Positions 9,901 through 22,590 of a DNA stretch of 64,000 bases are shown here, in pieces. The stretch is taken from contig OZ014415.1 in the NCBI GenBank assembly GCA_963965975.1, forward strand, positions 1,927,001-1,991,000, given 5' to 3'. The position numbers and the translations under genes are program-made. Within the stretch, counting starts at the first letter, position 1, and each line of letters begins with the position of its first letter. The stretch is from Xestospongia bergquistia (Eukaryota > Porifera > Demospongiae > Haplosclerida > Petrosiidae). A model generated the notes under the pieces. That model saw nothing but the letters and a program-made list of their open reading frames with translations, did not search any database and was not told where the DNA came from.

Positions 9901-12431
9901 ATTCCAGAGTCTCCTGAGATCAGTTTAACAGAAAATAGTACCATCACTTTGAGATGTAAGTGAAAGTATATTAATGTAAAAATATTATAATTCAATTTTT
10001 CATATCATTATAATAATACAGCTCAAAGGAAACCTTATCCAGCCATTAATATATCATCAACAGTTGGACAGACTAATTGTACTATCTACTTTACTATTCC
10101 ATCCATTGCCTATACACCTGAGATATATCATATCAACTATATTGGTCTAGAATTACAGGATACCTTAACTACTAGTTCTAGTCTAGTGGGTACTAACAAC
10201 ATTACTGCTGTTAACTTGATGTATCAGATTAAATTAACTGGTCTAGAGGAAGCTAACACTTATAACTTCACTATTGTATCTACTAACTGTATTGGTAATA
10301 CTAGTAGTGAAACAATGAATTTTACTACTTTATCAGCAAGTAAGTTAATAATTTTATTGATATTTTTGATTTAATTTTAAATCTAATTTTTTATGAATTT
10401 TAGTACCAACTGCTCCTCCAAGAAATTTTATCAACACAACCTTCCTTTCACGTAGCGTTACATTAGACTGGGATCCACCAGTTAGAGTAGATCAAAATGG
10501 AGAGATAATAAGATATAACTTGACTTGTAAACAAAACAATGGACTTCAAGTCTCTGGACTGACATCTACTCAGAGTTCTTCGGAGACAATGTTTACTATT
10601 CCAGTATTAGTACCATTTACTGAGTACACTTGTAGACTGTCATCTATTAGCATTGTAGGTGAAGGACCAGCTACACAATATACATTTGAAACAGCTCAAG
10701 ATAGTAAGTTCACATCACAACATCAATTTTTATTATCTATATAGGACCTGATGATGCTCCTCAAGACTTTATTTCCATTCCAACAAAGACTGATGTGACA
10801 TTTAACTGGAGACACCCAGCTATTCCTAATGGCATTATTACACAATATAGATTTGACATTGAAGTTGATTTAGGTGGTAACATTTTTAGAGCCACAACAC
10901 AGTTGATAGATGTGACTCCTAACCAGCAATCAGTGTCTATAACAGTTAGAGGATTCTCACCCTATCAAAATTACACTGCTACTGTTTCAGCTACTACAGT
11001 AGTTGGATATGGACCTAGTGCTACTACTAAAGGAAGAACTGATCCTGATAGTAAGTATGTATCATTTACTACTTCCTTTTACATACATTTCTCTAGTATC
11101 ATCTGAACCAGTTCTTATTATTATACCAGTTATTATTAGTAATATGTTTGTTGCTAACACTATACCAGTAGTTAATGACACTGCTGTTAACCTTACTTGG
11201 TCTTCACCAATCACACCTAATGGATATATTAGTAGTTATAATATTGATATCACTGGTGGAGTTATTATGTCATTAACAGTTACTGCTGATCCTCAATTGA
11301 ATACTTACACACAGATTATTGGAGGACTACGTAAGTGTAATACATTATCAACTAGTAATTGTATTGTCTCCACAGGTCCAGGTGTCCCTTACTATATATC
11401 AATTGGAGCAGTCAATGAACTAGGAGAAGGTAACATTACATCAGTTACTGTCTTCACCAAAACTGAAAGTAAAGGCAATTTTATTATTTTCTATTCACTT
11501 TTATATTGTTTTAGCTCCCAATATTAGCCCTAGTGGTATTGCATCACAAAGGTCCACTGATGGTACTTCAATTTACATTGTATGGAGAAAAGTGTCACTA
11601 GAAGAAGCTCATGGTTTCTTTGAGTATATTATAATATTAGATGCTGTCAATAGTAGACGTAGACAATCAAGTGATATAACTGTACATGTTCTATTTAATA
11701 AGACATCTATCAATGTAACTGGTCTAAATCCTCAATTAACATACACACTTACTATGAGAATAACAGTACAAAATGAAAGTGGAGAAGTTATAAAAGGACC
11801 TACAAGTATACCAATAAGGATTGAGGCACCATGTGAGTTCTATCTTATCAATATGTTTGTACTTAACCTTTTTAGCATCAGCATCATCTTCTAATGGAAG
11901 TTCTAGTACTGATATTATAATTGGTCTAGTAGTGACAACAGTAATTATATTAACTGTTATAATTATACTGGTATTGGTTATTCTCATTTTTGTTAAAAGG
12001 AAATCAAAGAAGTATAAGTTCCAATCTAGGTAAACTATTGACATAATGATTATTACCATATAATATATCCATAATATAGAGACAAGACAGATGATTTTGT
12101 CAGCTCAGCTCATAATATATTAAATAAATCCACAATATTGTAAGTTGACAACAGTACATATATACTATTAATACAGTGTTATTATTAACTTAGAGCTGAA
12201 GAATCAATATACGAGAGTATTGCTGATGAACTACAAGATCCTATAGATTATGAAATACCAGTTGTCACTAATACTGATACACAAGTCTATGATCTACCAG
12301 TAGTAGATACTGATATATCAATGAATACCAACATATCTTATGCTACAACAAAGTTTGGAGAGCTCGAGGATGAGCAACTAGACACTTCCTATTCATATGT
12401 TACTGTTATTCCTGAAGGTAATTTCATGTAA
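6911..12431 (+). CDS. Receptor gene A: Ig/FN3 type I membrane protein, 17 coding exons, 1492 aa
   Basis: Exons: 6911-7007, 7059-7427, 7619-7939, 7991-8266, 8315-8617, 8663-9007, 9107-9517, 9620-9955, 10022-10339, 10404-10703, 10745-11050, 11097-11330, 11376-11468, 11515-11832, 11876-12029, 12080-12139, 12194-12431. Introns are GT..AG. Exons 2-14 are all multiples of three with phase 1 borders, and the model sums to an exact frame. Exon 1 is a signal peptide (MIQQWLTGVLALVIITLGEA). Exons 2 and 3 are Ig-like, 4 is FN3, 5-8 are Ig-like (paired Cys, the second in a GxYxC motif), 9-14 are FN3 (the domain in 12-13 is split by an intron), 15 is transmembrane, and 16-17 are the cytoplasmic tail. Many NxS/T sites suggest a glycosylated cell-surface protein. 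The ligand is unknown. The GAAG-GTAATT near the stop could instead be a donor to a further exon. Confidence 0.88.
8618..8662 (+). other. Hybrid intron in gene A marking loss of Ig exons
   Basis: The first about 30 bases after the exon 5 donor resemble gene C intron 5 (40123 onward), while the last bases (TTTTTCCTTATAG) resemble the intron before gene C exons 11 or 17. Gene A therefore joins module a directly to module f and lacks the intervening modules present in gene C. Splicing stays in frame because both borders are phase 1. Confidence 0.65.
11876..12431 (+). other. Gene A transmembrane and tyrosine-rich tail exons
   Basis: Exon 15 encodes a Ser-rich stalk, a hydrophobic helix (IIIGLVVTTVIILTVIIILV and on) and a basic stop-transfer patch KRKSKKYK. 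Exons 16 and 17 encode an acidic tail with SIYESI, DYEIP, VYDLP, SYATTKF and YSYVTV. YDLP fits the pYDxP Crk-type SH2 preference and SIYESI fits a loose ITIM pattern. Phosphorylation is inferred from motif only. Confidence 0.7.
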
Positions 12432-14851
12432 CTATTTTCATAAAATATTTTAAAGAATTTTTTTATACTCTATTGAAAGATTTCATTTACTAAGTTTTGT
12501 TTTTAACATTTGATTTTGTAAAAATAGATTGTTTTATGTTTTTTCAATATTTGTACATATTTCTACTTGCCTTTTGTCATCTTATATAACATATATACTT
12601 GTGTATTAAGTCAAAGATTATAATTGATAAATACATAATTTTAAAAAGAGCAATGTAGCAATTGTTAAAGAACAATGTAAGAACAATGTAAGCAACAATT
12701 TCAACTGTACTATATATAGCTATTGTTAACTAGAGCTACAATATGTTTATAATACAGTAATTGTATATAATATCTTTATACTGATATATAAGAATGTATG
12801 AGAGTAAAGTGATCTATAAACTGTTCCATTCATTAGTAATGGGGGCGTACTGTTTACTAAAATTACCTCAGATTATCATCAATTATTTATTAATACTTCT
12901 ATATATTCATCTATCTTTCCACCAATCCATTTATACATTATCTATATTCCTCCATTTTACCATCTATTCATCTATAATAATTAGTTAATAACATATAATG
13001 CATATAATTATAGCAATGAAAAGGTTATAATAAAAATAGTACTTTGTATTCGCAGTCAAAAAGGGCGTGGTTGACTGTGCATGTGCATTGTTATTGACCT
13101 CTGTTATTATACTGGTATCCTGGCAGTGCTGCTGAACTGTTAAATTATATTACCCACTCAGTTTGGTCTCTGACTTGTCTTCTGTTAGTAAGTAATCAAT
13201 GTATGAATATATAACATACTTGTTCACTAAAAGTGTTTATTACTCATTGTCATGTAAAGGGATTAAGACCCTTTTGATGAGCAACTGGGGGCTATACCCC
13301 CAAGCACCACTGTTTCAATTGCCTAGGCTCATGATATCAAGGTAAACTGTGTATGTTAACTACATCAAGGTAAATAATAAACAGACTTCATGACATATTC
13401 GGTGAAGGTGTTCAAGTTATATCACTTCAAAATTTAAAATAAGAGAATGAAGAATGATTATACTAATACTATTGATAAAGATTGTATTATAAAATTATTT
13501 AGTAAGTCCAAGAGGTAAACAATAATTTAACCTTTTCTTTATCACAAGATGAAATAAGAGATTTCATTATTTAAAAATATTAAATGCTCTAGCAGTTACC
13601 TTTACCATATATGGTATGAGTCTCTTTAAGTTTCTTCCTGTGCACATGTTTGATAGTCTATTATTATTTTGAGTTAATAAAATTAAATAGTGATTTTATG
13701 ATAAGTCATGTGATGTCTCAAAAACTTTGGTTAGTAGTAAAGAGATCTACAATGAATATAAAGGATCTCAGAACATAATGTAAATCATTTCTTCACACAT
13801 TTAATCCTGTTCCTTCCAGTGTATAAATTATTAATGAATTAGGATAATATATTTCTTCAATTTAATTATATCAAATCAGAATGAAGTATTATATTGTTCT
13901 TTTATACTGAGTTTTCATCTTAGAATAAAAAGGAATGCTTCATGATATGTGTGTTCCCATGCCAATAGTCTATTTGGAATATTTTGTTAAAACCTAACCA
14001 TTTTATCTTCATTTCAATATCTATGGTGCTGATTATCGCCTATAGTCTGACAGGTTATAACAAAGAGAACACAAAAGTAAACATACAAAAGAATCATTAT
14101 TATAAGATGAAAAACAAGCATGGTAAGTATGTAAGTGTAAAAGTAGATAATATCTAATTAATAATAATAGCACATATCATGATCAGCTAATTGTCATGTT
14201 CATCATCATCATTAAGATATATTAAAATTGCTAAGGCTCTTTAGGTTCTGTGTTAACCTATAATCACTGGTACATATTATTGATTACCTATGTCTCATAC
14301 TCCATATTAGGCAACTTGTCATGTAGTTGCTCATTTAGTGTATGTATTAGCTCCAATTGCTGAGATTCTTTAGGTTTTGTGTTAAAATAATCTTTCTCTC
14401 TCTTATCACTGATCAATGGTTTTTTGAGTATAATACTTCTATATAGCTATGACACTAGGTTAGTTGGTTAGTATACTCTTTAAGACAGATTGTTTGTCAC
14501 ACACTAAACACAACAACATTTATAATACTCTTAACTTATAAGCATATAATAGAATATAGAATATTACAGCTGTGACATTAGCTCTATAAACACCAGATGT
14601 TACAGTTGCAGTTATAGGATCATGTAGATACTAAAACATACAAAAGTAAAGTACTATTGTCTTATATTATTATTGTTTCTGCTATACATGATATTTTAAC
14701 TAATGGTCTCACATTAGCTATAATGGCTTTGATAATATAACAATACTACTAAAAATACTGTTATATGATAATGGATCATTATCTATGGTAAGAAACTACC
14801 ATATGTACAAGTAATGTATTAAGTCAACAACATAATATAATAAAGAAAACA
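12432..14851. other. Non-coding stretch between gene A and the orphan fragment
   Basis: Downstream flank of gene A. A GC-richer patch at about 13050-13200 (AAAAAGGGCGTGGTT, then TTCTGTTAGTAAGTAATC) resembles a promoter followed by a splice donor and is conserved at about 49295-49435. A small palindrome GGGGGCTATACCCCC lies near 13290. No supported gene is seen. Confidence 0.45.
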
Positions 14852-14951
14852 AATGACATTACTTATAATCGAATCAGATACATCTGTTTCTATAACCACT
14901 ACTACAGGTACCGGTGTGATAATTTTGTTTATCAATAATATTTTGTATTTC

Positions 14952-14955
<4 letters not shown>

Positions 14956-14989
<34 letters not shown>

Positions 14990-14990
14990 T
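14956..14990. repeat. (ATT)n microsatellite in orphan fragment, copy 1
   Basis: About eleven TTA/ATT units forming the core of the would-be transmembrane segment. Counterpart at 50862-50888. Confidence 0.9.
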
Positions 14991-15001
14991 GGTCTTTATT
15001 G

Positions 15002-15551
15002 TCGTATTTGTAAATAAAAAAATGTCAAATACCAATGAACTTAAATGGTACTAACCTGACATCATTTCATTAAATCTTTGTAGATGTTTGAAGATGATCC
15101 GAAGTCTATCATTATTACTACATCAACTAAAGTGTTAGTTAATAGTTTAATAATACAACATAGTAAGTGATATTATATTATAAAATTCCTCCTGCTGAGC
15201 ATATATATGAGAAGGTCATTGACAAGTCTTCAGCAGCAGATTATGAGACACCAGTAGTTACTACTGATATACTTACTCGTATTTGTAAATAAAAAATGCC
15301 AAATACCAATGAACTTAAATGGTACTAACCTGACATCATTTCATTAAATCTTTGTAGATGTTTGAAGATGATCCGAAGCCTATCATTATTACTACACCAA
15401 CTAAAGTGTTAGTTAATAGTTTAATAATACAACATAGTAAGTGATGTTATATTATAAAATTCCTCCTGCTGAGCATATATATGAGAAGGTCATTGACAAG
15501 TCTTCAGCAGCAGATTATGAGACACCAGTAGTTACTACTGATATACCAGTG
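15002..15551. repeat. Tandem 275-bp duplication within the orphan fragment
   Basis: Units 15002-15276 and about 15277-15551 are nearly identical: TCGTATTTGTAAATAAA at each start, and the IYEKVIDKSS-coding stretch in each. Copy 2 (50890-51235) has a single unit, so the duplication arose after the 31-kb duplication or was lost there. Confidence 0.85.
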
Positions 15552-16050
15552 ATTCCATGTTCAGGTTTTACTACTACAATATTCAGTGGGATAGAAATGA
15601 AGTTAAACTAAGTTTATCCAACATTTTTTAATATCTGGTCAATTTCTAATGGAATAGATCCTTTATAATTATATAATGTTAAATAATTTATACTTATTAC
15701 TGGACTCTTAATTTATTTTGAATACTTAAAATAACATTTATTCATTATAATCTATTATATTTGTTAGTGATGTATTTAATATGTTTACTTAATATTGTTC
15801 ATATTTCATAAACAACTTTGCTCCAATTTGTTATCATATGTTCTTTAGAATATATCTTGTTGAAGTTATAATATATATTAACTCTACATATAGGAATATG
15901 AAACCAGTCAGTAGCTATACATGAATGTAAAACTCAACTTTGTTGATATAAGAACACATTACTGTCATTGTTTATCTAACAACTTAATTTGGTTATTTCT
16001 AATGTGCTAAACTTCCAAGCAGTAGTTGTCTTTCAATTATATGTATTACA
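15552..16050. other. Non-coding spacer before gene B
   Basis: AT-rich, with no frame or RNA gene recognised. It is conserved at about 51237-51720 in copy 2. Confidence 0.4.
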
Positions 16051-16105
16051 ATATAAAAGGTCATTATGACGTCATAACGTTTGCCTTCTTCAAGCTAGAG
16101 AACTG
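16051..16105 (+). promoter_or_regulatory. Gene B promoter candidate: TGACGTCA site and leader exon donor
   Basis: TGACGTCA at 16067-16074 is preceded by a TATA-like ATATAAAAGG (16051-16060) and followed by the conserved donor at 16105 (GAACT then GTAAGTGG). The matching acceptor ends at 16945 (TTACAG), five bases before the ATG, giving an 841-bp leader intron. Confidence 0.5.
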
Positions 16106-16950
16106 TAAGTGGTAATTTAACAATTTCTTCTTTGTAATTATAAAATGTTGAAACTTAATCATAATCTTTTATTAATGTTACTAGCAAACAGAGCCAGATT
16201 TTCGTTTGCTTGTCATGGTATATGTGTTTTAGTAAAATTCTTTTGTTAAAGCCCTACCACTAACTGTACCTACAGAAATAACTCTGTAAAGCTTGTAAGG
16301 TCCTGCAAAGTGTACCACTAACACAGCTACCATTATGATTATAGTTTTTATTGAAGCTCAATGATTGACAATAGCTCCACTAGTATCTTATTGATATCAT
16401 TATGACATTTTAAATCTTGTATATATATCTAAGTGAGTTTGAGCTTATTTGTATCAAATATCCAGAAAAATGTTCATGGTTCATACTGTAGGAATATATT
16501 TCCAAATGTAATCAAACACAGTAGGAGGCAATTGTTTATGTCAAAATAATGATATGAATTGATGTATTTCAATTGATAATATATTAACAAATGCATGACT
16601 TTAACAACCCAACTTCTTATATTATATTACCATTATCAATGAGTGATGTAAGAAATCTCAAATGAGATGTGTTTGTTTGATGTTGATGTTTATGTCAAAT
16701 AGTCCTCACCATATCCGTGCTAACATTTGTGACTATTATGACCCTTTTACACTAACTATGAATGCTACACATTAAATATGTGAATTTTATCTACATTGGT
16801 AATTTCTATAGTGCTAGAGTAATGGAATAGAAACAAAAACAACAGCATAACAATATCACATAATTGTAATATTATTATTATGAGAACTTTACCTTTAAAA
16901 TAACATAGCAGTAATTATTTTAATGCAAACTTTACCACATTACAGTTACA

Positions 16951-19900
16951 ATGATACAACAGTGGTTAACTAGAGTATTGCCCCTAATGATTATAACACT
17001 GGGAGAGGCTACATTTGGTACTCTACCTCGTCGACCTATTACTGGTACAGTATATACAATATTATATTATATGCTTATATTATAATATTATATAGGTGTG
17101 AGACTTTATCTAAGTGAAGAGAATAGAGTAATACCTAACTACTTTATGGTGAGAGCCAGTCAGTTCCATGATATTGATGATGATGCTGATGGTCAAAATG
17201 ATGGTATATGGTGTCAGAGTGCTCTTAATGAGAGTATGATAGGTGTCTGGTACTTACCTAATGGATCACCAGTACCTACACAAAGTGGTGCTACTCCATT
17301 AGAATCATATAATATTAATATCATTGGTCAAGTGGGTCTACTTAGAAGTGGTGGGATAGGTTCAATTCAAGGACTGTACTCTTGTATTATTCCTAATGAA
17401 GAGGGAGTAAATCAGACACTATATGTAGCTCTATATGGAAATAATGCTTTTGATAACAGTGGTGAGTCTTGTTGATATAATGCATTTAATGTTGATGAAA
17501 TTATTAAAAGCCTTAAATCAAAGGATTGTCTTTATGTAGAGAGTTATCGATATAACAGTATATGTAATAGTTATCAAAAATTTACAATGTATGTACACTA
17601 GTAAGTTTTGGTCAAGTGGGTTTACTTAGACGTAGTGGGATAAATCCAGGACTATACTCTTGTATTATTCCTAATGAAGAGGGAGTAAATCAGACACTAT
17701 ATGTAGCTGCATATGGAAATAATGCTTTTGATAACAGTGGTAAGTTGTTGATATAATCCATTTAATGTTGATGAAATTATTAAAAGCCTTAAGTCAAAGG
17801 ATTGTCTTTATATAGAGAGTTATTGATATAATAGTATATGTAATAGTTATTAAAAATTACAATCTATGTACACTAGTAAGTTTTACGTAACATATTATGT
17901 GACCTGATTTACATTAAGAGACCAATTTTATCAAAATGTTTATAAAGACTAGCAAGTTAGCATTTTTGTTTTAAGGATGTCTACTAAATTTTGCATTTAT
18001 GTCATTTATTGTTTTTAAACTAAGATATAATTTAGTAAACATTCGTGAAAAATGTATGGTTGTGTACATAGTAACTGAATGTTTTTGAGATGTTTTAACA
18101 AAAATGCTCCTTTTTGTCACATATATTAGCAATTTTAAAAATTGTTTTTATATTAGCATAAAATAAAAACGAATACATGTATTAACTATTAACGTACGTA
18201 ATATTAATATATATAATATATGTGTATGTATATATTTTATACTGAAATTTGCATTCTTGTTGATTAACTAAAAAAAGAATGTATATGATTATTATCTTTA
18301 TAGGTGGTCCTTCAGTGGATCATTACAATGGTCTAACATTTTCTCTACTCTCTACAAGAGATGCTAATCCTCCAGTGTTCACTCTCTACTTTAATGTCAC
18401 AAATACACCTCCTACAACAGTGACATGTTCTGTTAATGATAATACATTTAATATTACTGAGAAAGATTTAAATCATGTACCTGAAATAACTGCTGATCCT
18501 ATTAGAATTGGAGTGACTGTAACTATTAGGAGGAGAGAAGCTGGTGAATATACTTGTACTATAAGAACAGATATATCAGTATCACCTGCTCCATTTAATA
18601 CTACTGCTACAACTCCTGGTATAAATATTAGTGGTAAGATATTATTTTTATTATGTTATAATGTCGTTGTTACAAATTTTAGTAACTAATACGCCTTCTA
18701 ATGTGACATATACCAAAACTGGTCAAACTTCAATTCTACTCGTCTGGTCACTTCCCAACAGTAATACTTCAATAGTAATAGGTTATGAAGTGTTTCTTTA
18801 TATATCTAATGGTACAAGAGTTAGTACTGAGACAAACACTACAGAACTAAATATAACCTCACTACAACTCAATGAAAGTTACTATATTATATTTGTTGTA
18901 GCCTATGGAGGAGATTTACCTAGTGATCATAGTAGTGCTATTGTTATATCTCAATTACAAGGTAAACAATGTCATTATTAAAGTTCTATTATCATTGTCA
19001 TCGTTGTAGTGCTACCAATAATTACCATCACTTCTACTGGTACTGGTGTTGTAGGAGAGAGCTATTCTGTAGTGTGTTCAGTAGATGTGAGTAATCTCTA
19101 CATCATTATTGTTGATACCGCTATAGTCAAACTTGGAGAAGGTGTAATTAATTCTTCAGTGGGTTCTGGAGATAGCAGTGTGTCTATATATTATGATCTA
19201 TTGATGACATCAAATAGTGGACAGTATCAATGTCTAGTAAACATAAGTCAGATTGATAACAGTTACAAAGCTTCTAATGTTGAAATGTTCACTATCAACA
19301 CAACTAGTGAGTTGTATATAATCCAAGATTACATTTAAATCCGTCTATCATGTACTTAAATTATGTAAATTATACATATAATATATCAGACTCATTTGCT
19401 CTAGTTCCACAGCCAACTGTTACTGTCTCTATTGATCATGTTGAACCAAATTCACTAATAGAGGCAACATATCTTGATATAGTATGTACTGTTAACATCA
19501 GTGATGCTGTTAATACTGGAGTTAGTATTGATATTAAGTGGTCTCATAATGGTGGTTCTCCTCTTACTAATAACAGTGACTATACTATTAGTTCACTGAC
19601 TATGTTAGGATCACACATGTACACTAGTACATTACGTATTGAAAGTTTGAGTAATACTAGAGACAATGGTGCTATGTACTCTTGTACTGTGAGTATTCTA
19701 CCATCTCTTGCATCTTCTTATATTACTGGTAATGATAATAACAACAATGTTACACTAAATGTGGCAGGTATAATACTTAATTGTACATGTACTAATAGTA
19801 TTATTGTTATTAATTAATTTATATTAGATTTCACTGCTGATCATGTGATAGTCGATATTTTATATTCAACCACACCCACTGCTGGAGACCAGTTCACAAT

Positions 19901-22590
19901 GACATGTAATATCAGTATACCTGAGAGACTAGTACATGATCTTACTAGACTTGTAGTAATATGGAGTTATGATCTAGCTAGACTACAAAGAGTTGAAGTA
20001 ATTAACAGTGATACTACAATAGGAAATGTTACAAAGATTGGTAGTCTTATATTGAGTAATCTGATATTACATCCAGTGAAGACATCTGATGGTAGAAGTT
20101 ATTATTGTTCAGTGATATTTAATGATTTAGGAGTTAGTAATCATATCTTGAGAGATCTTAATGTTCAAAGTAAGTTATTTCTTATAAAAAAATCATTTTT
20201 CTTTCCACAGTCCCTCCACCCAGTATGGTTATCATACATAGTCCTTCTACTGGTCCTATCTATGAAAATACTAACTTCAACTTGACCTGTACTGGTACAC
20301 TACCCAGTGTAGTGGATACAACAGTGTCAGCTACTGTAGTCTGGTTTGATCCTCAAGGCAATACTATACCTGTTGAATCACGACGTATGATCACTAATAT
20401 TACTAGTAATGGAAACAATAAGTTTGAGAGTACACTAGTGTTTCTACCAATTGATAATGGAGATCATAATATTAACTTTAATGACACTGGAACATATATC
20501 TGTCAGATGACTATTAGTTCAAGTGATCCTTTAATTATTAGTGGAATAAACAGTACTACTGAGACAATAACTGTTCAAAGTAAGTAATATTGATTTGTTC
20601 ATAGTACTAATTTGATCAGATATACTTTCACATTGTTTTAAATCAATATTGTTTTTTAAATTTAGCTTATACTACTCCTCCAAGAAATTTCATCAACACA
20701 ACCTTCCTTGCACGTAGTGTTACATTAGATTGGGACCCTCCAGATCAAATAGTAAAGACAGTAGGATATAACTTGACTTGCATGCAAACAGAAGGACCCC
20801 TAGTCTCTGGACTGACAGCTACTCAGAGTTCTACAGAAACAATGTTTACTATTCCAGTATTAGTACCATTTACTGAGTACACTTGTAGACTGTCATCTAT
20901 TAATATTGTGGGTGAAGGACCAGCTACACAATATACATTTGAAACAGCTCAAGATAGTAAGTTGCTTTTGTATTTGCAATTTTCTATATCCCAATTAATA
21001 GGACCTGATGATGCTCCTCAAGACTTCGCATCCATTACAACTAAGACTGATATTGTATTTTACTGGGCACGTCCAGTTACTCCTAATGGCATTATAACCA
21101 AATATAGATTAGTTATTGTTATACTTTTAGATAGTGGCCTGTTTAGAAACACTACTAACACTATTATTGTTACTCCTAACCAACAAACAGTGTCTGTAAC
21201 TATTGATGGATTCTCACCCTATCAAAATTACACTGCTACTGTTTCAGCTACTACAGTAGTTGGATATGGACCTAGTGCTACTATTGAAGGAAGAACTGAT
21301 CCTGATAGTAAGTATGTATCATTTACTATTCCCTTTTACATACATTTCTCTAGTATCATCTGAACCAGTTCTTATTATTATACCAGTTATTATTAGTAAT
21401 ATCTTTGTTGCTAACACTATACCAGTAGTTAATGATACTGCTGTTAACCTTACTTGGTCTCCACCAATCACACCTAATGGATATATTAGTAGTTATAATA
21501 TTGATATCACTGGTGGAGTTATTATGTCATTAACAGTTATGGCTGATCCTCAAGTACATACTTACATTCAAATAATTGGAGGACTACGTAAGCCCAATGC
21601 ATTATCAACTGTAAATGTATTATCTCCACAGATCCAGGTGTCCCTTACTATATATCAATTGGAGCTGTCAATGAACTAGGAGAAGGTAACATTACATCAG
21701 TTACTGTCTTCACTAAAACTGAAAGTAGGTACAATCATAATTTTATTTATTCACACATTGCTATAGCTCCCAATATTAGTCCTAATGACATAACAACACG
21801 AAGGTCCTCTGATGGTACCTCTATTTACATTGTATGGAGGAAAGTTTCATTGGAAGAAGCTCATGGTTTCTTTGAATATATTATAGTATTAAATGCTGTC
21901 AATAGTAGACATAGACAATCAAGTGATATAACTGTACATGTTCCATTTAATAAGACATCTATCAATGTAACTGGTCTAAATCCTCAATTAACATACACAC
22001 TTACTATGAGAATAGCAGTACGAAAAGAAAGTGGAGAAGTTATAGAAGGACCTACAAGTATACCAATAAGGATTGAGACACCATGTGAGTACTATCTTTC
22101 CAATAAGTTTTGTGTCTATATCTTTTTTAGCATCAACATCATCTACTAATGAGAGCTCTAGTACTGGTCTTATAATTGGTCTAGCAGTAAACACATCAAT
22201 TACATTAATTGCTATATTTATACTTGTATTGGTTATCATTTTTGTTAAAAGGAAGTCAAAGAAGTATAACTTCAAATCTGAGTAATTTATCAAACTATAT
22301 ACATCATGACTATAACCACAAATTATATCCATTACATAGAGACAAAACAGATGATATTACAATGACTATTAGCCCAAGTTATAATATAGCAGATACATCT
22401 ACAACATTGTAAGTTGACAAATGTACATATATAATATTAACACAGTCTATTATATTACTAATGTAGAGTTGAGGAACCATTATATGAAGGGTTTCCTGAT
22501 GAACTTCCAACTCCTCCAAACAATGATCTACAAGTAGTTAATACTGATGTATCAGTGATTACCGACTCAGCTACTACTACAAGTGTTTAG
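16951..22590 (+). CDS. Receptor gene B: Ig/FN3 type I membrane protein, 16 coding exons, 1341 aa
   Basis: Exons: 16951-17044, 17096-17461, 18304-18633, 18683-18961, 19010-19306, 19405-19767, 19828-20169, 20211-20579, 20666-20956, 21002-21307, 21354-21587, 21632-21724, 21767-22084, 22131-22281, 22340-22408, 22467-22590. All internal borders are in frame (phase 1 up to the transmembrane exon, then phase 2). Exon 1 is the signal peptide, 2-3 Ig, 4 FN3, 5-8 Ig (modules a, b, c, d), 9-13 FN3, 14 transmembrane, 15-16 tail ending TTTSV-stop. Compared with gene C it lacks modules e, x, f, g, h and the first FN3 of the FN3 run. Intron 2 is long (842 bp) and carries a partial exon 2 duplicate. The tail has far fewer tyrosines than A or C, so signalling probably differs. 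Confidence 0.88.
17326..17887 (+). repeat. Tandem duplication including part of gene B exon 2
   Basis: Unit 1 (17326-17609) covers the end of exon 2 and the start of intron 2. Unit 2 (17610-17887) repeats it, including the GLYSCIIPNEEG-coding stretch and a donor at its end. Unit 2 lacks an acceptor in a usable frame (a stop follows the nearest AG), so it is a dead partial exon inside the intron. It is absent from gene D. Confidence 0.8.
22131..22590 (+). other. Gene B transmembrane and reduced tail exons
   Basis: The helix (LIIGLAVNTSITLIAIFILV and on) and the KRKSKKYN patch match A and C. The tail then diverges: PSYNIADTS and PLYEGF are the only tyrosine contexts, a PTPP proline patch is present, and the DYEIP, VYDLP, SYATT and YSYV contexts are missing. 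The natural stop is at 22588-22590. Confidence 0.7.

Larger units (their letters stand above)
14852..15610 (+). pseudogene. Orphan receptor transmembrane-tail fragment (copy 1), decayed
   Basis: From the ATG at 14852 the peptide MTLLIIESDTS leads to a would-be transmembrane segment built on an (ATT)n microsatellite. Here the frame reads poly-Tyr and stops soon after, whereas the copy 2 counterpart reads poly-Ile. Downstream, IYEKVIDKSSAADYETPVV resembles the gene A tail (IYESIADELQDPIDYEIPVV). A 275-bp segment carrying this tail is tandemly repeated (15002-15276 and about 15277-15551). No Ig or FN3 exons precede it. It looks like a relic of a third receptor gene or a detached tail cassette. 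Confidence 0.6.

Noticed and set aside
12794-12988. 64-aa frame downstream of gene A
   Set aside because: Not conserved in copy 2, where the matching stretch around 49060-49230 is rearranged. It derives from CATCTATCC-type simple sequence.
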